A stretch of DNA of 64,000 nt from RPQJ01 sp963748985 (GTDB lineage: Bacteria > Pseudomonadota > Gammaproteobacteria > Steroidobacterales > Steroidobacteraceae), in the NCBI GenBank assembly GCA_963748985.1, contig CAVVKQ010000014.1:1-64000 (forward strand), written 5' to 3'. The notes beneath the pieces are model-generated. The model ran no database searches and had not been told where the DNA came from. It saw nothing but the letters and a program-made list of their open reading frames with translations. Shown piece after piece: positions 32,389 to 40,755 of this stretch. Every line of letters starts with the position of its first letter. The first letter of the stretch is position 1. Both the position numbers and the translations under genes were made by a program.

Positions 32389-32661
32389 ATGCCAACCTAC
32401 GATTACCACTGCCCTGCCAACGGTCGCGTCGTCGAAGTGAGCCACAAGATGGCCGAAAGGATTTCGACGTGGAGCGAACTCTGCCGCATGGCCGGGCTGC
32501 CGCTCGATGGCACGTCCGGCAAGGCCAGGGTCGAGAAGCTGATGAGCGCGAGCGGCGTCGTGCACGCTGGATCGCTCGGCAGCGGCTACGAAAGGCCGTG
32601 TGACACGGGCCCGTGCGGCGGTGGTGGTTGCGGAGGTGGCGGCTGCGACTTTAGCGGCTAG
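32389..32661 (+). CDS. FmdB-like putative zinc-ribbon protein with Cys/Gly-rich tail
   Basis: The 90-residue protein begins MPTYDYHCPANGRVVEVSHK like FmdB-family zinc ribbons. The second Cys of the first CxxC is missing and no second CxxC follows in place. Instead, cysteines cluster at the end in PCDTGPCGGGGCGGGGCDFS. The middle (STWSELCRMAGLPLDGTSG) is conserved in a small uncharacterised proteobacterial group. It could bind metal through the tail. Its stop overlaps by four bases with that of the convergent pirin gene. The 250 bp upstream, shared with the divergent M28 peptidase gene, hold no other gene. Confidence 0.75.
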   Translation: MPTYDYHCPANGRVVEVSHKMAERISTWSELCRMAGLPLDGTSGKARVEKLMSASGVVHAGSLGSGYERPCDTGPCGGGGCGGGGCDFSG

Positions 32662-33368
32662 TCGGTGTCAGGGGGCAGGTCGAACACGATCACCTCGGCC
32701 GCCTCGCCGCCGCCAAGACGCAGCTCAGGTTCGCCGGCCAGTTTCAGCGCGTCCCCGGCCTCGAGCGCCTCGCCATTGGCAACGATGCGACCGCGTGCCA
32801 CGTGGAGGTAGATCAAGCGTCCGGCCGCGACCCGCAACTGGCTTTGCTCCGCTCTGTCGAACAGTCCCGCAGACACCCGCACGTCCTGGTGAATGTGGAC
32901 GGAACCCTGCGCCCCGCCAGGCGAGGCAATAAGGCACAGGCGGCCGCGCTTTTCGGCCTCACCGAAGCGCTTTTCCTCGTACCCGGCGGGGATGCCGACG
33001 ACGTTCGGCAGGATCCAGATCTGCAGGAAGTGCACGGGCTGCTGGTGCGACCCGTTGAACTCGCTGTGCTGCACGCCGCTGCCGGCACTCATCCGCTGGA
33101 CGTCGCCGGGGCGGATCGTCGAGCTCGTCCCGGTCGAGTCCTTGTGCGCCAGCTCGCCTTCGAGCACGTAGCTGATGATCTCCATGTCGCGGTGACCGTG
33201 GGTGCCGAAACCGGCGCCCGGCACGACCCGGTCCTCGTTGATCACTCGCAGCGGCCCGAAGTGGACGTGCCGTGGATCGTGATAGCCCGCGAACGAAAAC
33301 GAATGGTAAGACTTGAGCCAGCCGTGGTCGGCATAGCCCCGGTCCTGGCTGCGTCGAATCTCGGCCAT
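32658..33368 (-). CDS. Pirin family protein (YhhW/quercetinase-like bicupin)
   Basis: From the ATG at 33368, with AGGAG seven bases upstream, the product is 236 residues. The first cupin carries GFGTHGHRDMEIISYVLEGE and VQHSEFNGS, supplying the His/His/His/Glu metal site; VHFLQIWILPN is the inter-motif signature. The C-terminal cupin lacks ligands, as usual. E. coli YhhW oxidises quercetin, but most homologues have unproven roles such as redox sensing or regulation. It is divergent from rimO with only 38 bp between the annotated starts. Confidence 0.9.
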   Translation of the reverse strand: MAEIRRSQDRGYADHGWLKSYHSFSFAGYHDPRHVHFGPLRVINEDRVVPGAGFGTHGHRDMEIISYVLEGELAHKDSTGTSSTIRPGDVQRMSAGSGVQHSEFNGSHQQPVHFLQIWILPNVVGIPAGYEEKRFGEAEKRGRLCLIASPGGAQGSVHIHQDVRVSAGLFDRAEQSQLRVAAGRLIYLHVARGRIVANGEALEAGDALKLAGEPELRLGGGEAAEVIVFDLPPDTD

Positions 33369-33406
33369 GTGCCATCTCCTGTGGACAGGCCCCATCTTGC
33401 CTTAGA

Positions 33407-34804
33407 ATGCCCTCCCTTCCGAAGGTCGGCGCAAATGCGCCGCTTCCGACTAACCCCTATCCCCTATCCCCTATCCCCTTGGCTTCTCCTCCCCGCATCG
33501 GCTTCGTCTCCCTCGGCTGCCCCAAGGCACTCGTGGACTCCGAACGCATCCTGACGCGCCTGCGCGCCGAGGGCTATGACGTCGTCGGCACGTACGAAGA
33601 CGCGAACCTCGTCGTCGTCAATACGTGCGGTTTCATCGACGATGCCGTGCACGAATCGCTCGACGCGATCGGCGAGGCACTGGCGCGCAACGGCAAGGTG
33701 ATCGTGACCGGCTGTCTAGGCGCGCGTCCGGAGACGATCACCGACCGCCACCCCACCGTACTGAAGGTAACGGGCGCACACGCCTACGAAGAAGTCGTGC
33801 AGGCCGTGCACGAACACCTGCCGCCGCTGCACGACCCGTTCGTGGACCTCGTGCCGCCGCAGGGCATCCGGCTCACGCCGCGGCACTACGCATATCTCAA
33901 GATTGCCGAAGGCTGCAACCACCGCTGCACGTTCTGCATCATCCCCTCGATGCGCGGCGACCTGGCAAGCCGCCCGATCGGCGACGTGATGCTCGAAGCC
34001 GAGCGACTGGTGAAGGCGGGCGTGAAGGAACTGCTCGTGATCTCGCAGGACACGAGCGCGTATGGTGCCGACCTCAAATACGCCACGGGTTTCTGGGGTG
34101 GCAAGCCGGTGAAGGCGAAGTTCGTCGACCTCGCGCGCGCACTCGGATCGCTCGGCGTTTGGGTGCGCATGCATTACGTTTACCCGTACCCGCACGTCGA
34201 CGACGTGATTCCGCTGATGGCAGACGGCAAGATCCTGCCCTACCTCGACATCCCGTTCCAGCATGGCAGCCCTCGCGTGCTGAAGCTCATGAAGCGTCCT
34301 GCGCACGCCGAGAACACGCTCGAGCGCATCCACCGGTGGCGCGAAATGTGCCCTGACATCACGCTGCGCAGCACGTTCATCGTCGGCTTCCCCGGCGAGA
34401 CGGCGGCGGATTTCGCGTTGCTGCTCGACTGGCTGCGTGAAGCGCGGCTCGATCGCGTCGGCTGCTTCAAGTATTCCCCGGTCGACGGTGCTGCGGCCAA
34501 CGCGCTGCCCGATCCGGTACCCGAAGAATTGAAGGACGAGCGGCTGGCGCGCTTCATGGAAGTGGCAGCGGCAATCAGCGCGGAGAAGCTTGCCGCGAAG
34601 GTCGGACAACGCATGCGCGTCCTGGTCGATAGCGTCGACCCGGAAAAGGGTGCGATCGCACGTTCGGCGGCCGACGCGCCGGAGATCGATGGCGTGGTGC
34701 GCATCGCCAGGCCGGGCAAGAAGCTCCAGGCCGGCGACTGGGCCCATGTCCAGATCACCGGCGCCGATGACTACGACCTGCAAGCGAAGATCGCACGCGC
34801 CTGA
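33407..34804 (+). CDS. rimO: Ribosomal protein S12 methylthiotransferase RimO
   Basis: RimO adds a methylthio group to Asp88 of ribosomal protein S12. The MTTase domain carries the cluster cysteines in VSLGCPK, VVNTCGF and VTGCLGA. The radical-SAM motif is CNHRCTFC within GCNHRCTFCIIPSMRGDL, and a C-terminal TRAM domain ends DYDLQAKIARA. Identity to E. coli RimO is high along the whole length. The ATG at 33407 adds a 24-residue N-terminus not seen in E. coli, part of it encoded by a C-rich heptamer repeat. An in-frame TTG at 33479, right after the repeat, gives 441 residues, the E. coli length, and may be the real start. Neither start has a clear ribosome-binding site. Confidence 0.93.
   Translation: MPSLPKVGANAPLPTNPYPLSPIPLASPPRIGFVSLGCPKALVDSERILTRLRAEGYDVVGTYEDANLVVVNTCGFIDDAVHESLDAIGEALARNGKVIVTGCLGARPETITDRHPTVLKVTGAHAYEEVVQAVHEHLPPLHDPFVDLVPPQGIRLTPRHYAYLKIAEGCNHRCTFCIIPSMRGDLASRPIGDVMLEAERLVKAGVKELLVISQDTSAYGADLKYATGFWGGKPVKAKFVDLARALGSLGVWVRMHYVYPYPHVDDVIPLMADGKILPYLDIPFQHGSPRVLKLMKRPAHAENTLERIHRWREMCPDITLRSTFIVGFPGETAADFALLLDWLREARLDRVGCFKYSPVDGAAANALPDPVPEELKDERLARFMEVAAAISAEKLAAKVGQRMRVLVDSVDPEKGAIARSAADAPEIDGVVRIARPGKKLQAGDWAHVQITGADDYDLQAKIARA
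33451..33478. repeat. Four-unit heptamer repeat, copy 2 (5' end of rimO)
   Basis: The plus strand reads TAACCCC then TATCCCC three times, preceded by TTCCGAC and followed by TTG. This is the reverse complement of the unit 5' of glgB, with the same borders and the same orientation to the downstream gene (C-rich on the coding strand, in-frame TTG at its edge). Confidence 0.85.
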
Positions 34805-34824
34805 CATTCCTGGAACTCACCCGC

Positions 34825-36537
34825 ATGACAAATCGATCGGTCTTCGCCGTCGTGGCCGCCCTGGCCGCGGCAATCCTCCTGCCTGGTACCGCGTTCGCGC
34901 AGCAGAACGCGCCGGCCGTGACGGTCCCACCGGTCACCGCCGTTGCCAATCCGCTGGCGGAAGCCATCCGTGAGCGCATCGATCATCTGCGCTACGAGAA
35001 ACAGCAGGACGTGCGCGGCGCACGCGTCATTGTCGACGAGCTGGTCGCAAAGTATTACGAGGCGCAGCAGTTCCAGCCTGCGTGGCAGGACTCGGCGAGA
35101 CTCGACGAACTCGTCGCGAGCATCGAAGACCTGCGCAACGACGGTCTCGATCCCAACGACTACCATCTCGAGGCACTGAAGTCGTACCGTCTCGACGTCC
35201 GGATGAAGTCGCCGCTGACGCTGCAGGATCGTGCCGATCTCGAGCTGCTCGCGACCGACGCCTTCATGCTCGGGCTCTACCACGTCTTCGTCGGCAAGGT
35301 GGATCCGGTGAAACTGAGTTCACAGTGGAACTTTTCACAACGCCCGATTCCCTCGTTCGAGGAGGCACTGCAGCGTTTTTCCGCGCGTCTTGCCGCCGGC
35401 GAGATTCGCGCAGCCTTCGACAGTGCGCGTCCGTCGCACGCCTGGTATCAGCGTGGCCGTGAGCGCTTGCAGGATTACCGTGCAATCGCCGCGACAGGTG
35501 GCTGGCCCAGTATTCCGGACGGCCCCACGATGAAACCCGGCATGAGCGATTCGCGCGTGCCGGTGCTGCGCAAGCGACTGGAAGTCACGCGAGATCTGCT
35601 GCCAGCGCCGGGCACGACCACGGCCGCAGACCCCAACCTCTACGATGCAACTCTCGAACAGGCGGTCAAGGCCTTCCAGCAACGTCACGGCCTGACGGCG
35701 GACGGCGCAATCGGGCCAGGCACGCGCGCCGCGATGAACGTGCCGGTCGAGCAACGTATCGACCAGATCCGCGTCAATCTCGAGCGCGCTCGCTGGACGC
35801 TGCACGAGATGAAAGGCGAGTTCGTGCTGGTCGACGTCGCTGGCTTCTACGTGAGCTACTTCCGTAACGACGAACCGATCTGGACGTCGCGGGTCGTCGT
35901 GGGCAAGGACCAGCGCGAGACGCCGATCTTCCGCTCGAAGATCACCTACGTAGTGTTCAATCCCACATGGACCATCCCGCCGGGCATCCTGGTCAAGGAC
36001 AAGCTGCCGGTCCTGCGGCGCAATCCGGGCGCGCTGAAAGCGATGAACATCCGCGTGCTCGACGGCAGCGGACGCGAGGTCAACCCGTATTCGGTCAACT
36101 GGAATCAGTACGGGCCCTCGCGGTTGCCGCCGTACCAGTTCGTGCAGGACCCAGGCCCGAACAACGCGCTCGGCCTGGTCAAGATCATGTTCCCGAATCC
36201 GTACCTCGTGTACCTGCACGATTCGCCGGCGAAGTCGCTGTACGAGCAGGACCAGCGCACGTTCAGCTCAGGCTGTATCCGCGTGCAGAAGCCATTCGAA
36301 CTCGCCGCGCTCGTGCTCAACGATCCGGCATGGAACAAGCAGAGCATGGACGCCGTGATCGCGACGAAGCAGACCCGGACGGTCAACCTGAAGGCGCCCG
36401 TGCCGGTGCTGATCCTCTACTGGACCGCGCAGCCGCGGCCGGATGGCCAGGTGAATTTCCGTAACGATGTCTACGGGCGCGATCCGCCGACGCTTGCGGC
36501 ACTCAACAGTGACTTCCGCCTGCCTGTCGTCGACTGA
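34825..36537 (+). CDS. L,D-transpeptidase of the YcbB (LdtD) type
   Basis: The 570-residue protein has a signal peptide ending GTAFAQQ. A scaffold domain of the YcbB type follows (about 45-215), then a peptidoglycan-binding domain with LEQAVKAFQQRHGLTADGAI near 275-295. The YkuD catalytic domain contains TYVVFNPTWTIPPGI and ends in the motif HDSPAKSLYEQDQRTFSSGC, where Cys484 of SSGCIRV is the nucleophile. It would form 3-3 meso-DAP cross-links in peptidoglycan or anchor proteins, acting in the periplasm. It begins 20 bp after rimO on the same strand and is followed by a terminator-like hairpin. Confidence 0.92.
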   Translation: MTNRSVFAVVAALAAAILLPGTAFAQQNAPAVTVPPVTAVANPLAEAIRERIDHLRYEKQQDVRGARVIVDELVAKYYEAQQFQPAWQDSARLDELVASIEDLRNDGLDPNDYHLEALKSYRLDVRMKSPLTLQDRADLELLATDAFMLGLYHVFVGKVDPVKLSSQWNFSQRPIPSFEEALQRFSARLAAGEIRAAFDSARPSHAWYQRGRERLQDYRAIAATGGWPSIPDGPTMKPGMSDSRVPVLRKRLEVTRDLLPAPGTTTAADPNLYDATLEQAVKAFQQRHGLTADGAIGPGTRAAMNVPVEQRIDQIRVNLERARWTLHEMKGEFVLVDVAGFYVSYFRNDEPIWTSRVVVGKDQRETPIFRSKITYVVFNPTWTIPPGILVKDKLPVLRRNPGALKAMNIRVLDGSGREVNPYSVNWNQYGPSRLPPYQFVQDPGPNNALGLVKIMFPNPYLVYLHDSPAKSLYEQDQRTFSSGCIRVQKPFELAALVLNDPAWNKQSMDAVIATKQTRTVNLKAPVPVLILYWTAQPRPDGQVNFRNDVYGRDPPTLAALNSDFRLPVVD

Positions 36538-36549
36538 CGGGCAAAAGAA

Positions 36550-36583
36550 GGCCGGCGAACCTTGCGGTAGCCGGCCGAATTTT
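36550..36583 (+). terminator. Hairpin terminator after the L,D-transpeptidase gene
   Basis: GGCCGGC/GCCGGCC forms a perfect 7-bp stem with a 13-nt loop and is followed by GAATTTT, 13 bp after the stop. The short T run makes it a moderate intrinsic terminator. Confidence 0.55.
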
Positions 36584-36592
36584 CACGCAGGA

Positions 36593-36635
36593 GGAAAAAC
36601 GTACGGGGCACAGGTTGCTCCCGGAACGTTTTTCC
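36593..36635. repeat. 10-bp inverted repeat upstream of the MDR oxidoreductase
   Basis: GGAAAAACGT (36593-36602) and ACGTTTTTCC (36626-36635) are perfect reverse complements 23 bp apart. The right arm ends in a T run, so this could be a second terminator or a regulator site. No function is assigned. Confidence 0.4.
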
Positions 36636-36717
36636 GGCTTCCGGAGTATCCACCGCGCCATAGGTGGAAATTACTAGGCAGAATGGACGGCGCAGTGGCG
36701 ACACACGATGATTGCGC

Positions 36718-37665
36718 ATGCTCGCGCTGCGCTATCACTCCATCGGCGACCTGACAGGGGTCCGTCTCGACGACATTCCCATTCCGGTGCCCGCCGCGGG
36801 CGAGGTGCTCGTGCGTATCCGCGCCGCGAGCCTGAACCCGGTGGACTGGAAGATCGCGACGGGCAGTTTTCGCCTGCTCGTGCGGGGCGGCGTGCCACGG
36901 ACGATGGGCTCGGATTTCGCCGGCGACGTGACGGCGCTTGGTTCCGGCGTCACGACGTTTGCGCGCGGCGATCGAGTGCTCGGTTTCATCGATCCCTTCA
37001 GGCGCACGGGCGGAACGTTTGCCGAGTTCGCCGCGGTTCCGGTCAACTTTGCGCACCTGCTGCCGGCAGGCCTGGGCTATATCGATGCTGCCGGCTTGGC
37101 GTGCGTCGGCGCCACGGCGGTCATGCTCTGCAATCTCGGCCACGTCGGCAGCGGCAGCAAAGTACTGGTGAATGGTGCTGCGGGAGGCGTCGGCCACGTG
37201 GCGGTGCAGGTCGCTCGCGCACGCGGTGCCGAAGTCACCGCAACTGCGAGTGCGGCGCGTCACGAGTTCATCCGCTCGCTCGGGGCGAACTCGTGCATCG
37301 ACTACCGGACGGAGCCGATGCAGGGATGGCCGGGCGGCTTCGATGCCGTACTCGATTGCGTGCCGAACATTCCGCGAGCCGTGCAACGTCGCCTGCTCGT
37401 GCGCAAGGGTTACTACGTCACGACTGTGCCCGGTGTGGCCACGTTCTTGATCGATCCGCTCACCAACCGTTGCGGCGGCGTACAGCGACGCGGCGTCATG
37501 CTCAGGCCGGACACTGACGCGATGAATGAAGTGATGGGTTACGTGGCGCAGGGCCGGCTGCGTTGCGCCATCGAGCGCGAGTTCCCGTTGCGCCAGGCGC
37601 GGGATGCGATCGAACGCTCCCGCTCGGGCCGGGTGCAGGGCAAGCTCGTGCTCCGCGTTCCCTGA
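36718..37665 (+). CDS. MDR-family NAD(P)-dependent oxidoreductase (quinone-oxidoreductase type)
   Basis: From the ATG at 36718 the product is 315 residues; an in-frame TTG two codons earlier is less likely. The N-terminal GroES-like domain reads GEVLVRIRAASLNPVDWKIA and GSDFAGDVTALGSGV. The Rossmann domain has KVLVNGAAGGVGHVAVQVAR. The zinc ligands of alcohol dehydrogenases are absent, so it belongs with zinc-less quinone oxidoreductase-like reductases that reduce quinones or enones with NADPH. It is flanked by terminator-like hairpins on both sides and is probably monocistronic. Confidence 0.88.
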   Translation: MLALRYHSIGDLTGVRLDDIPIPVPAAGEVLVRIRAASLNPVDWKIATGSFRLLVRGGVPRTMGSDFAGDVTALGSGVTTFARGDRVLGFIDPFRRTGGTFAEFAAVPVNFAHLLPAGLGYIDAAGLACVGATAVMLCNLGHVGSGSKVLVNGAAGGVGHVAVQVARARGAEVTATASAARHEFIRSLGANSCIDYRTEPMQGWPGGFDAVLDCVPNIPRAVQRRLLVRKGYYVTTVPGVATFLIDPLTNRCGGVQRRGVMLRPDTDAMNEVMGYVAQGRLRCAIEREFPLRQARDAIERSRSGRVQGKLVLRVP

Positions 37666-37687
37666 GCAGAGGGACGTTCCGCCATGG

Positions 37688-37772
37688 CAAATAGGGGACG
37701 CTCACCTATTTCCGGGACCTATTTCCGGAAATAGGTGAGCGTCCCCTATTTAGGTGAGCGTCCCCTATTTCC
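37688..37772. repeat. 27-bp perfect inverted repeat plus a direct third copy
   Basis: Arms 37688-37714 and 37724-37750 (core AAATAGGGGACGCTCACC) are perfect reverse complements separated by nine bases. TAGGTGAGCGTCCCCTATTT is then repeated directly, ending at 37772, one base before the slyD-type stop codon. It would make a very stable hairpin between the convergent oxidoreductase and FKBP genes. It resembles the dispersed REP-like palindromes often attributed to RAYT transposases. Confidence 0.85.
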
Positions 37773-38258
37773 TCAGTGGTGGTGACCGCCGGCCCCGTGC
37801 ACGTGGCCATGCTCGAGTTCTTCCTGCGTGGCCTCGCGCACTTCGGTGATCTCGACTTCGAAGTTGAGGTGCTCGCCTGCCAGCGGATGGTTGCCGTCGA
37901 CGGTGACCATGTCGCCCTGGATGCCGGTGACCGTCACCATGCGCGCGTGACCATCGGACGTCTGGGCCTGGAACTGCATGCCGGGCTTCAGGTTCGAGAC
38001 CTTGCCGAACGAGCGCTTCGGCACGCGCTGGATGAGTTCCGCATCGCGCACGCCGTAGCCGTCGACCGGCGCAATCTTCACGCTGAGTTTCGCTCCCGAC
38101 GTTTTGCCTTCGAGCTCGCGCTCGAGGCCCGGAATCAGGTTGCCGTGGCCGTGTATGTACGCGAGCGGATCGCCGCCCGATGAGCTGTCAAGCACCTTGC
38201 CCTCGTCGTTGGTGAGGGTGTAATGAATCAGCACGACCTTGTCCGCAGCAACGACCAT
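37773..38258 (-). CDS. slyD: FKBP-type peptidyl-prolyl isomerase, SlyD-like
   Basis: The 161-residue protein starts 8 bp after GGAG. The FKBP domain is split by the IF insert as in SlyD: VVLIHYTLTNDEGKVLDSS, GHGNLIPGLERELEG, then the insert with VTVDGNHPLAGEHLNFEVEI. The tail HGHVHGAGGHHH is His-rich like the nickel-binding tail of SlyD but much shorter. It would act as a cytoplasmic folding catalyst and chaperone with possible metal binding. It is the last gene of a minus-strand series and lies 43 bp after the small membrane protein gene. Confidence 0.9.
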   Translation of the reverse strand: MVVAADKVVLIHYTLTNDEGKVLDSSSGGDPLAYIHGHGNLIPGLERELEGKTSGAKLSVKIAPVDGYGVRDAELIQRVPKRSFGKVSNLKPGMQFQAQTSDGHARMVTVTGIQGDMVTVDGNHPLAGEHLNFEVEITEVREATQEELEHGHVHGAGGHHH

Positions 38259-38301
38259 AAAGCGACTCCGGGTTTGAATGGACGGGAAAGAATGGCGCGA
38301 G

Positions 38302-38709
38302 TCAGACGGGCAGCCCGTCCTTCAGCTTGAGCCAACCGCGCACGACGCGATAAATGACCCAGACGCCGACGATGAATATGCCGATGGGGAACGTGACGAA
38401 CCCGACGAGCACGAAGAACAGGGGCAGCGACAACAGGAACACGACCGTGACCCAGAGCGCGGCGAACCAGAACGTGCGCAGCTGCCAGGCGAAGTGCGAT
38501 TCCAGGTGGGTGCCGCGGGCATCGCTGCGGCGAATGTAGTTCATCACCACGGCAATGATCGACGGCAGGCCGAACACGAAGGCCGTGGCGATGAACGCCG
38601 AGCCGAACATGCCGATCAGTGCGCTCGCCGCGTGCAGCGCATACATCCAGTGGGTGTAGCTGACGAGCGAAGCATCCGCGACCTTGAGCGAAGAGGCCGG
38701 TGAGTTCAT
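38302..38709 (-). CDS. Small membrane protein, DUF4870-like
   Basis: The 135-residue protein has about three or four membrane helices: ALHAASALIGMFGSAFIATA, VFGLPSIIAVVMNYI, WFAALWVTVVFLLSLPLFF and IFIVGVWVIYRVVRGW. The polar stretch RRSDARGTHLESHFAWQLRT between helices two and three is the conserved part of this uncharacterised family (COG3671-like). It lies between the esterase and slyD genes on the same strand. Function unknown. Confidence 0.7.
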   Translation of the reverse strand: MNSPASSLKVADASLVSYTHWMYALHAASALIGMFGSAFIATAFVFGLPSIIAVVMNYIRRSDARGTHLESHFAWQLRTFWFAALWVTVVFLLSLPLFFVLVGFVTFPIGIFIVGVWVIYRVVRGWLKLKDGLPV

Positions 38710-38750
38710 CGATTTTCCGCCCTTGTGACAGGTTCCGTGGGGTGCCTATC

Positions 38751-39446
38751 CTACTGCGTCGCGCCGTCCGGCGGACAAACACCCTGTCGCGTCGCAGCCT
38801 CCCAATGACGCTTCGGCACGTGGGTACGCAGCCGTCGCGCCACCAGGTCGAGCACCTCCGCGTCGATCCCGTGCCCCAGCCACGGGATCGCATCCGCGAC
38901 GACGTCGGCACCGAGCGCGACCAGGTGCCTGGCAGCTTCGACGGTGAAGCCGTAATGGATCACTTCGTCGGCCTTGCCATGGATAAGGAACAGTGTCGTT
39001 CCCCCCGGGTTCGTCGCCGGCAACCTGGCATAGCGACCGGCGAGCGCCACCACGCGGCCGGCAAGCACGTCGTCGCCCGCATGGGTCGCCGCCTCGAGAA
39101 CCATGATGGCGCCCTGCGAAAAGCCCACCAGGACAGTGGCTTCCGGACCGAGGCCCGTATCGCGCTGCCATTGCCGGATCGCCGCCACGAACAGCGGCAT
39201 CTCCGCGGCAACCCGTTCAACCCGCCTGGCGTCGTCGATGCCCTCGACGGAAAACCACTGATAGCCGATGCCGAAGTTCGTCGGATGAGGTGCTCGCAGG
39301 CTCGCCACCAACGCTTCCGGGTACTCCGCCGCGAGCCGTTCGCCCACCAGCCGCATGTCCTCTTCGCTGGCACCGAGACCATGGAACAGCAACACGAGCT
39401 GTCGTGCCGCACCGCTCGGCTGCTGAACGATCATGGCTTCCGGCAT
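38751..39446 (-). CDS. Alpha/beta-hydrolase, carboxylesterase/phospholipase (YpfH-type)
   Basis: From the ATG at 39446 (MPEAMIVQQ) the product is 231 residues. The oxyanion motif LLFHGLGASEEDM, the nucleophile elbow GFSQGA, the acidic GKADEVIHY and the His in WLGHGID form a complete catalytic set. It belongs to the COG0400 esterases that hydrolyse short acyl esters. The open frame extends far upstream, but that part lies opposite the methyltransferase-like gene in the wrong frame and has no esterase features. It sits 22 bp after the ICMT-like gene. Confidence 0.85.
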   Translation of the reverse strand: MPEAMIVQQPSGAARQLVLLFHGLGASEEDMRLVGERLAAEYPEALVASLRAPHPTNFGIGYQWFSVEGIDDARRVERVAAEMPLFVAAIRQWQRDTGLGPEATVLVGFSQGAIMVLEAATHAGDDVLAGRVVALAGRYARLPATNPGGTTLFLIHGKADEVIHYGFTVEAARHLVALGADVVADAIPWLGHGIDAEVLDLVARRLRTHVPKRHWEAATRQGVCPPDGATQ

Positions 39447-39468
39447 CTTCCCCAGCTTCAAGTCGGGC

Positions 39469-39941
39469 TCAGAGCCAGCGGCGGACGGACCGTCGATAGG
39501 CATCGAATTCGCCCGCGAAGAGTCCCGCGAGGATGCGTTCCTCAGGTTCGATCTGGAAGCGATTGATGTACAGCAGGAAGGCCGGCACGACGGCATAAGC
39601 CGCCGGGTTGGCGAGCCACACCGCCCAGGCGGCCAGCACGAGCAGCATGCCGAGGTACATCGGGTTGCGTGTATGACGGAAAATGCCGGAGCGCACCATC
39701 GACGGACGTTGCCATGCGGTGTCGTCGGATTCACGGTCGTGCGTACGCGGCGGAATTCGAGCACCCCGGCGCCAGCAACCAGGATCCCGGCGGCAAGCAG
39801 CAAGACGGTAGTACCGAGCCGCCAGTGCCCGCCCCACTCCAGGCCAGGAGTCCATCGCGCGAGCAACCACATGCACAGCGCCGCGATCGACATGACGGCG
39901 ACCGGTGGGACGCGCAGTTCAAGCGACGATCCAGCGTTCAT
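39469..39941 (-). pseudogene. Isoprenylcysteine carboxylmethyltransferase-like membrane protein, frameshifted
   Basis: The N-terminal half (MNAGSSLELRVPPVAVMSI, LLLAAGILVAGAGVLEFRR, TTVNPTT) is in one frame. The C-terminal half (MVRSGIFRHTRNPMYLGMLL, YINRFQIEPEERILAGLFAG) is in another. Together they make the usual roughly 155-residue PEMT/ICMT-family protein, in which RTTVNP is normally followed within 15 residues by SGIF+xTRNPMYLG. One base is missing (or two are extra) between about 39680 and 39735. Substrate of these small bacterial methyltransferase-like proteins is usually unknown. It is either a decayed gene or an assembly indel. Confidence 0.75.
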
Positions 39942-39978
39942 TGCGAATTGGCTTCCAATCGGGCGGAACACAGCCGGC

Positions 39979-40755
39979 TCAGGTCCGGAGTTGCTTGAAA
40001 TAGAGAACGGTGGGAAACAGTTCCCCGTCGGGCGTGGTCGCGTAGTCCGGGATTTCACCCGCGCGACTCCACCCCAGGTGGCGGTAGACCTCCTCCGCGT
40101 GCGAAGCGAGCAGCGTGTCGAGGAACAGCAGCGAACGTCCGCGGCGCCTTGCCTCGGCTTCCAGCTCACCCATCAGGAGCGTGGCGACGCCGTTCCCGCG
40201 CGCAGCGCGCAGCACCAGGAGTTTCTGCACCTCGGCCCGGTGCCGGGCGTTGTCCTTTTCGCACAATGCGAGCTGCACCGTACCGACGACGGCACCGTCC
40301 TGCTCGGCGACCCAGAGCCGCAGGTCGCCGCTGAGAGATGCGAACACTCCGCGCCAGTAGCGATCCGCGATCTCGCGTGACACCGGCGCGAGGAAGCCGA
40401 TGGACGCACCCGAGTGCACCGCGTCGATCAACAAATCACCGAGCGGTTCGATCAGCGCCGTCTCCGTCGCGGCGACTCGACGCACGACGACCAGTGCTGG
40501 ACGACCCGATGGATCTGGAGGATCTGCCCGACGGTCGAGACCGATCCTGCACCTTTCCGGCTTGAACACACGAACGGTCGACGGTGGATTCGCCTCCAGT
40601 TTCGATGCCGGTCGCCGCGGTCGCGGCAGCAACTCGCCGCCGCAGTTCGGGCACTCGCCGTTCAGGCGACGTTCGGCGCAGGTCGCGCAGAATGTGCATT
40701 CGAACGAGCAGATCCTTGCGAGCGGCGAATCGACGGCAGAGCGACGTCGCAGCAC
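39979..40755 (-). CDS. DUF1272 zinc-finger segment joined in frame to a GNAT acetyltransferase
   Basis: The open frame carries a DUF1272-type Cys segment (ARICSFECTFCATCAERRLN, CPNCGGELLPRP) and then a complete GNAT domain: RRVAATETALIEPLGDLLID, VQKLLVLRAARGNGVATLLM, LFLDTLLASHAEEVYRHLGW. The true DUF1272 start is in another frame: an ATG at 40781 reads MLDLRPSCECCDVALP and then loses frame, so one base appears to be missing near 40733. GNAT alone could begin at the in-frame GTG at 40485 (168 residues). DUF1272 is normally a free 75-80-residue protein, so the join is either a real fusion or a second lost stop. Acceptor unknown. Confidence 0.7.
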   Translation of the reverse strand: MLRRRSAVDSPLARICSFECTFCATCAERRLNGECPNCGGELLPRPRRPASKLEANPPSTVRVFKPERCRIGLDRRADPPDPSGRPALVVVRRVAATETALIEPLGDLLIDAVHSGASIGFLAPVSREIADRYWRGVFASLSGDLRLWVAEQDGAVVGTVQLALCEKDNARHRAEVQKLLVLRAARGNGVATLLMGELEAEARRRGRSLLFLDTLLASHAEEVYRHLGWSRAGEIPDYATTPDGELFPTVLYFKQLRT

